A stretch of 64,000 nt of DNA from Flavobacterium nackdongense (GTDB lineage: Bacteria > Bacteroidota > Bacteroidia > Flavobacteriales > Flavobacteriaceae), in the NCBI RefSeq assembly GCF_004355225.1, contig NZ_CP037933.1, forward strand, positions 1,302,001-1,366,000, in the 5' to 3' direction. This document shows, in pieces, positions 60,555-64,000 of this stretch; within the stretch, counting starts at the first letter, position 1, and each line of letters starts with the position of its first letter. Below the pieces are notes generated by a model. It did not search any database. It was given only the letters and a program-made list of their open reading frames with translations, and was not told where the DNA came from. The position numbers and the translations under genes are program-made.

Positions 60555-61115
60555 ATGAATGCAACAAAAATTTCAACAGTATCGAGCGTATTACAAAATA
60601 TGCTTAAAGTTTCTTTAGTAATGCTTTTTCTATTAGCATTAAACTCTTGTTCGAGTGATGATGACAATTCAAATCCTACTACACCACCAGTAGCCGGAAA
60701 TGTGGCACCAGATTTTACTTTAACATCCTTGAGCAAACAAACCGTAAAACTATCGGATTCCAAAAACAAAGTTGTGGTACTTTTCTTTTTTGGAAACGAA
60801 TGTCCTTCCTGCAAAGCAGCCGCTCCTTCGGTTTGTATGCAATTAAACGCACCTTTTGCCAAAAGAACTGATTTTCAACTCTATGGCATTGATCAATGGG
60901 ACGGTAATGAAGCCAAAGTGCAAAGCTTTCAAACCATTACTGCAGTAAGTTTCCCCTTATTATTGATGGGGTCAGGGGTTGCGGCTAGTTACAAAACTAC
61001 CTACGATCGAATTGTTGTTATCGACAAAACGGGTAAAATTATGTTCTCTGGAAATCAAGGTGCTGCCTCAGATATTGCTGCTGCAAAAGCAAAAATTGAA
61101 GAACTTTTAAAGTAA
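60555..61115 (+). CDS. Thioredoxin-fold (redoxin) lipoprotein
   Basis: A 186-residue protein. A leader and lipoprotein signal (VMLFLLALNSC, cysteine near 33) anchors it to a membrane. The redoxin domain starts GNVAPDFTLTSLSKQTVKLSD, and the active-site pair is FGNECPSCKAAAPS (CPSC). It is likely an envelope thiol oxidoreductase of the AhpC/TlpA type. A second possible start (ATG, 60600) would still give the complete signal. A similar thioredoxin-like gene follows. Confidence 0.85.
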   Translation: MNATKISTVSSVLQNMLKVSLVMLFLLALNSCSSDDDNSNPTTPPVAGNVAPDFTLTSLSKQTVKLSDSKNKVVVLFFFGNECPSCKAAAPSVCMQLNAPFAKRTDFQLYGIDQWDGNEAKVQSFQTITAVSFPLLLMGSGVAASYKTTYDRIVVIDKTGKIMFSGNQGAASDIAAAKAKIEELLK

Positions 61116-61150
61116 ATTTCAACTTCTTTTTGGCCCAGAAAATTATAAAA

Positions 61151-61186
61151 AGAACCAAAAAAGAGCCCCTTATTTGGTTCTTTTTA
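61151..61186 (+). terminator. Terminator after the redoxin gene
   Basis: AGAACCAAA (61151-61159) pairs with TTTGGTTCT (61173-61181), then a T run. Confidence 0.8.
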
Positions 61187-61295
61187 CTCTATAATGCAAA
61201 TAATATGTCACTCAGGCGCGGTCTTGAAATCGTGAACAAATTAATTGTTACAAAAATTCAGTTGAAATCGCATTCCATTTTAAAATCAAAAAACT

Positions 61296-61778
61296 ATGAA
61301 ATTAATCTATTTAGCGTTGCTGTTTTTTATTGGCATTGAACTTCAGGCACAAACGATCAAAAATTTCAGCTTAAAAGATACTCAAAACAACACCAAAAGT
61401 TATGAAGATCTAAAAGGTGAAAAACTCACTGTCATCGATTTTTGGACTACTTGGTGCAAACCTTGCCTAAAATCGATTCCTGCCATCAACACCATTTACG
61501 AGCAGTACCACGACAAAGGGGTTTCCTTTATTAGCATTAATTGCGATGGTCCGCGAAGTATAGCCAAGGCAGGACCGATGAGCCAATCGCTGAAAATACA
61601 ATATCCTGTACTTTTAGATATCGATTCTACCATCAAAACCCAACTCAATTTATCGGCATTCCCCACTTTAATTATTATCAATGCCAAAGGAAAAATTGTA
61701 TGGTTTCACGAAGGTTTCGTTCCCGGTGACGAAAAAGAAATAATGGCTCAAATCGAAAAATACAGCAATGAAAAATAA
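61296..61778 (+). CDS. TlpA-like exported thioredoxin
   Basis: A 160-residue protein with a signal peptide (KLIYLALLFFIGIELQAQ) and a thioredoxin fold with active site DFWTTWCKPCLKSIPA and the cis-proline segment LSAFPTLIIINAKG. It reduces disulfides in the envelope, perhaps for cytochrome or outer-membrane protein folding. Its last 11 bases overlap the start of the DUF6029 gene, so the two are translated together. Confidence 0.9.
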   Translation: MKLIYLALLFFIGIELQAQTIKNFSLKDTQNNTKSYEDLKGEKLTVIDFWTTWCKPCLKSIPAINTIYEQYHDKGVSFISINCDGPRSIAKAGPMSQSLKIQYPVLLDIDSTIKTQLNLSAFPTLIIINAKGKIVWFHEGFVPGDEKEIMAQIEKYSNEK

Positions 61779-63213
61779 AATAGTTTTTGCCGCCGTGGTG
61801 ATGCTTTTGCTGTGCTGCACCAATCGAGGATTTGCCCAATTTTATGGCAGCAATATCCTAGAAACACAATATGGAAAATTGCCCACCGACACCATTAATT
61901 TTGGTACAGCCTACGATAGAGCTTTACTGGGCTATACCTACAAACGATTTACCGCAGGTGTAACCTTAGAAAATTATTACACTCGTTACGAAGAGCGGAA
62001 TTATACACAATTCACCCAATATTCGCTAAAATACAATTCTAATATTTTAGATGTTTCCTTAGGGAACTTCAACGAAACCATCGGACGTGGCATATTACTG
62101 CGGTCGTTCGAAATTCCGGGAGCCATACTCGAAGACCAAGGCTTTAGGTCCCGCAATTATTTTTTCAGAGATGTACAAGGAGTAACTGCAAAATTGAAAC
62201 TCAAAGACTTTACCACCAAAGTGATTTGGGGAAAGCCTTTGAACAATGTCTTTCCGCCGAATCAAGACAACGCCATTCGAAGGATCGATGAAATAAAAGC
62301 CATTTATTCTGATTATACATTCAAAAAACAAACTCTGGGCGCTTCATTTCTCGCACTGGACAACGACAAAGGAAATAGCAATTATAGTATGATTACGTTA
62401 TCGGGCGTGCTTTCGCCAAAAATAAATTATTACACCGAAATTGCTAATGATCTCGACAATGCGGCGACTCACGCCTATTATGGCAATATCAATTTCACTT
62501 TTGATAATTTAGGCATAACCGCCGAAGTCAAGGATTACAATAATTTTCTTCTGGGCTCTGGTTTCAACGAAGTTCCAGCCTTAATCAAGGAACACAGCTA
62601 CAGAGTACTCAACAGAAGCACGCACGTTGTACAACCGATCAATGAATCTGGCTACCAAATAGAAGTCTATTATACCTTCCCGGATTCCTCCGTTTTGACC
62701 CTCAACAACGCCCTGGCAAAAAATGATTTGGATAAAGAATATATTTTTCAAGAATACTTCGCCGAATATTCCTTCTCGATCGCGGCACATCACGATTTCA
62801 AACTATTTTTAGATTATGCTCAAGATCCGTTCAAGGACCAAACTGACCGCCTCTCCACCGGAATTTATGCAGATTGGAAAATAGCCGAAAAATCATCAAT
62901 AAAAACGGAATATGAATTTCAGTATTTCAACCGCGGAGGCATCAATGTCCAAAATCAATTGCTAACCTTGGGGTACGCTTTCCAATCCAAATGGGTTTTC
63001 TCCTTAGTCAGTGAGCTATCTAATGATCCATTTCTAACAAATAAATCGTGGAAAACTTGGTTTGGAGGTAATTTAAAATACCAAATCAACAACGAAAATA
63101 GCTTGCAGTTATTTGCGGGACAACGTCGTGGTGGCCCTGCGTGCAATGCCGGAAATTGTTATGAAGTCTTGGATTACGAAGGAGTTGAATTGAGGTGGAC
63201 CACTCGCTTTTAA
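61768..63213 (+). CDS. DUF6029 family outer-membrane-like protein
   Basis: A 481-residue protein with a signal peptide (about 1-23, ending GFAQ) and a strand-rich body (KRFTAGVTLENYYTRYEE, QYSLKYNSNILDVSLGNF, YEFQYFNRGG, GNLKYQINNENSLQLFAG), ending in a phenylalanine, as outer-membrane barrels usually do. A CNAGNCYE cysteine pair near the end could be the substrate of the TlpA-like protein encoded just upstream. Function unknown. Confidence 0.83.
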   Translation: MKNKIVFAAVVMLLLCCTNRGFAQFYGSNILETQYGKLPTDTINFGTAYDRALLGYTYKRFTAGVTLENYYTRYEERNYTQFTQYSLKYNSNILDVSLGNFNETIGRGILLRSFEIPGAILEDQGFRSRNYFFRDVQGVTAKLKLKDFTTKVIWGKPLNNVFPPNQDNAIRRIDEIKAIYSDYTFKKQTLGASFLALDNDKGNSNYSMITLSGVLSPKINYYTEIANDLDNAATHAYYGNINFTFDNLGITAEVKDYNNFLLGSGFNEVPALIKEHSYRVLNRSTHVVQPINESGYQIEVYYTFPDSSVLTLNNALAKNDLDKEYIFQEYFAEYSFSIAAHHDFKLFLDYAQDPFKDQTDRLSTGIYADWKIAEKSSIKTEYEFQYFNRGGINVQNQLLTLGYAFQSKWVFSLVSELSNDPFLTNKSWKTWFGGNLKYQINNENSLQLFAGQRRGGPACNAGNCYEVLDYEGVELRWTTRF

Positions 63214-63546
63214 GCCATAATTCTATTTTCTACCACTTGAAAATCGTTTTCAGAAAGCCATCGTTTGATGGTTTTTTTGTTCTGTAGTAAAAACCACGGC
63301 ATTCACATTTAAAAAAAGTTGACACAGATTTCAATCTATTTTGATTACACGACTTATTAAAACAACTAAAATTCGTGGGATTTAGTTTTAAAACTAATAC
63401 AATTTGTGCTAATTCGTGCAATTCGTGTCTGAGAATTTTAAACGCGAATGCCCTGATTAAAAACTTAACATTGACGAATTGATTTAATGATTATATTTGA
63501 TAACACATAATTTACAATTAATTAACATAAAAAATCAAAATATCAC
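63214..63546. other. 333-base intergenic region
   Basis: No gene. A terminator for the DUF6029 gene lies at 63258-63278 (CCATC-GTTT-GATGG then T run). AATTCGTG words repeat at about 63411-63427, as in other flavobacterial spacers. Confidence 0.6.
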
Positions 63547-63999
63547 ATGGAAGAAAACAAAGAAGAAACAGTAAATGAAATTACTACAGAAAAAGTGGAA
63601 GAGGTTGCGAAGCCTGCAGCACGAAAACCGAGAGCTCGGAAACCAGCCACCACAGTGCGTAAACCAAAAGCAGTCGTTGAAGAAATAATCGAGCAACCCA
63701 CTGTAGCCGAAACGGCAGAGGAGGTAATTATAGAAGAAACTACCTTGGAAGAAATTTTTGCACCAATAGAGGAAAAAGAAAAAAAAGAAAAAAAGAAAAA
63801 AAACAAGATGAAGGAAAAAGAAAAAGAAAAAGCGAAAAAAGCAAAGGCAAAAGAAAAAGCAAAAGCGAAAGCTAAAAAAGCAAAAAAAGCAAAGAAAGAG
63901 AAAGCTAAAAAAGCCAAACTGAAAGCCAAACTGAAAGAAAAAAAGGCCAAAGTAAAAGCTAAAAAAGCAAAGAAAAACAAAAAGAACAAAAAGAAATAG
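63547..63999 (+). CDS. Lysine/alanine-rich histone-like protein
   Basis: A 150-residue low-complexity protein. Residues 1-20 are acidic, about 21-46 are basic with PRARKP-like motifs, about 47-80 acidic, and from 81 to the end it consists of KAK/KEK repeats (alanine, lysine, glutamate) ending KNKKNKKK. The composition resembles bacterial histone H1-like proteins that bind nucleic acid, but no fold can be assigned. Codons are nearly all AAA, GCA/GCT and GAA. It ends with TAG one base before the window edge. Confidence 0.75.
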   Translation: MEENKEETVNEITTEKVEEVAKPAARKPRARKPATTVRKPKAVVEEIIEQPTVAETAEEVIIEETTLEEIFAPIEEKEKKEKKKKNKMKEKEKEKAKKAKAKEKAKAKAKKAKKAKKEKAKKAKLKAKLKEKKAKVKAKKAKKNKKNKKK

Positions 64000-64000
64000 T

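Noticed and set aside
63543..63989. 148-codon open frame on the minus strand over the lysine-rich gene
   Set aside because: Its phenylalanine/alanine run is the reverse of the lysine/alanine codons; the plus-strand frame has the sensible start and composition.
1..64000. tRNA, rRNA or known riboswitches
   Set aside because: I saw no cloverleaf with TTCGAATC-type arm, no rRNA segments and no conserved riboswitch core, though weak ones could be missed by eye.

Overview
The window looks like a chromosome segment of a Flavobacterium-like member of the Bacteroidota. The evidence is a low-GC sequence, many start regions preceded by the Bacteroidota -7 promoter motif TAnnTTTG, a fused CcoN-CcoO cbb3 oxidase subunit, and families typical of Flavobacteriaceae (LIC_10190, TIGR02757, DUF349, DUF5723, DUF6029). 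No rRNA, tRNA or CRISPR array was seen. The species is not identifiable from the sequence alone.

Layout. 0-3.7 kb: small membrane proteins, a LolD-type ABC ATPase, a LIC_10190 membrane protein and a TIGR02757 protein. 3.7-6.35 kb: an accessory stretch in which three small orphan genes alternate with long imperfect palindromes that look like integron attC sites, closed by a terminator. 6.8-10.75 kb: an alpha/beta hydrolase, a 48-residue membrane peptide, an ECF sigma factor and a membrane protein in one operon, then an AraC regulator and a Tat-exported cupin. 11.3-13.3 kb: an APC permease bracketed by two copies of a promoter-like sequence. 13.4-27.3 kb: DUF349, hemN, and a full cbb3 oxidase locus (ccoS, ccoNO, ccoQ, ccoP, ccoG, fixH, a TauE/SafE protein and ccoI) with a divergent Crp/Fnr regulator. 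27.3-32.8 kb: a sirtuin without a zinc ribbon, purB, and a 1.97 kb island (AAA ATPase plus TOPRIM-like protein) that duplicated the last 99 bp of purB, then a polysaccharide deacetylase. 33.1-39.3 kb: a Kef-type antiporter, an orphan Tat-exported aminotransferase flanked by attC-like half sites, and an IS91-like element with its tyrosine recombinase. 39.4-64 kb: mostly housekeeping genes (guaB, a P-type ATPase, HMG-CoA-lyase-like, pyrD, prmA, clpS, YeeE pair, kdsA, hemG, pepT, a two-component system, thioredoxin-like genes and a DUF6029 protein), a 203 bp MITE-like element, and a lysine-rich protein.

How parts work together. hemN, ccoS-ccoNO-ccoQ-ccoP and ccoI each carry a TGATnnnnATCA palindrome 54-55 bp upstream of the start codon, at almost the same distance from a perfect or near-perfect TAnnTTTG element. 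With the Crp/Fnr gene reading away from ccoI, this forms a compact low-oxygen regulon: haem synthesis, copper supply, assembly and the oxidase itself.

The most interesting material is mobile: the purB island with a probable ATPase-TOPRIM defence pair, the attC-like cassette stretch lacking a nearby integron integrase, the 30 kb-separated repeat shared by that stretch and the IS91 locus, and several short dispersed repeats.
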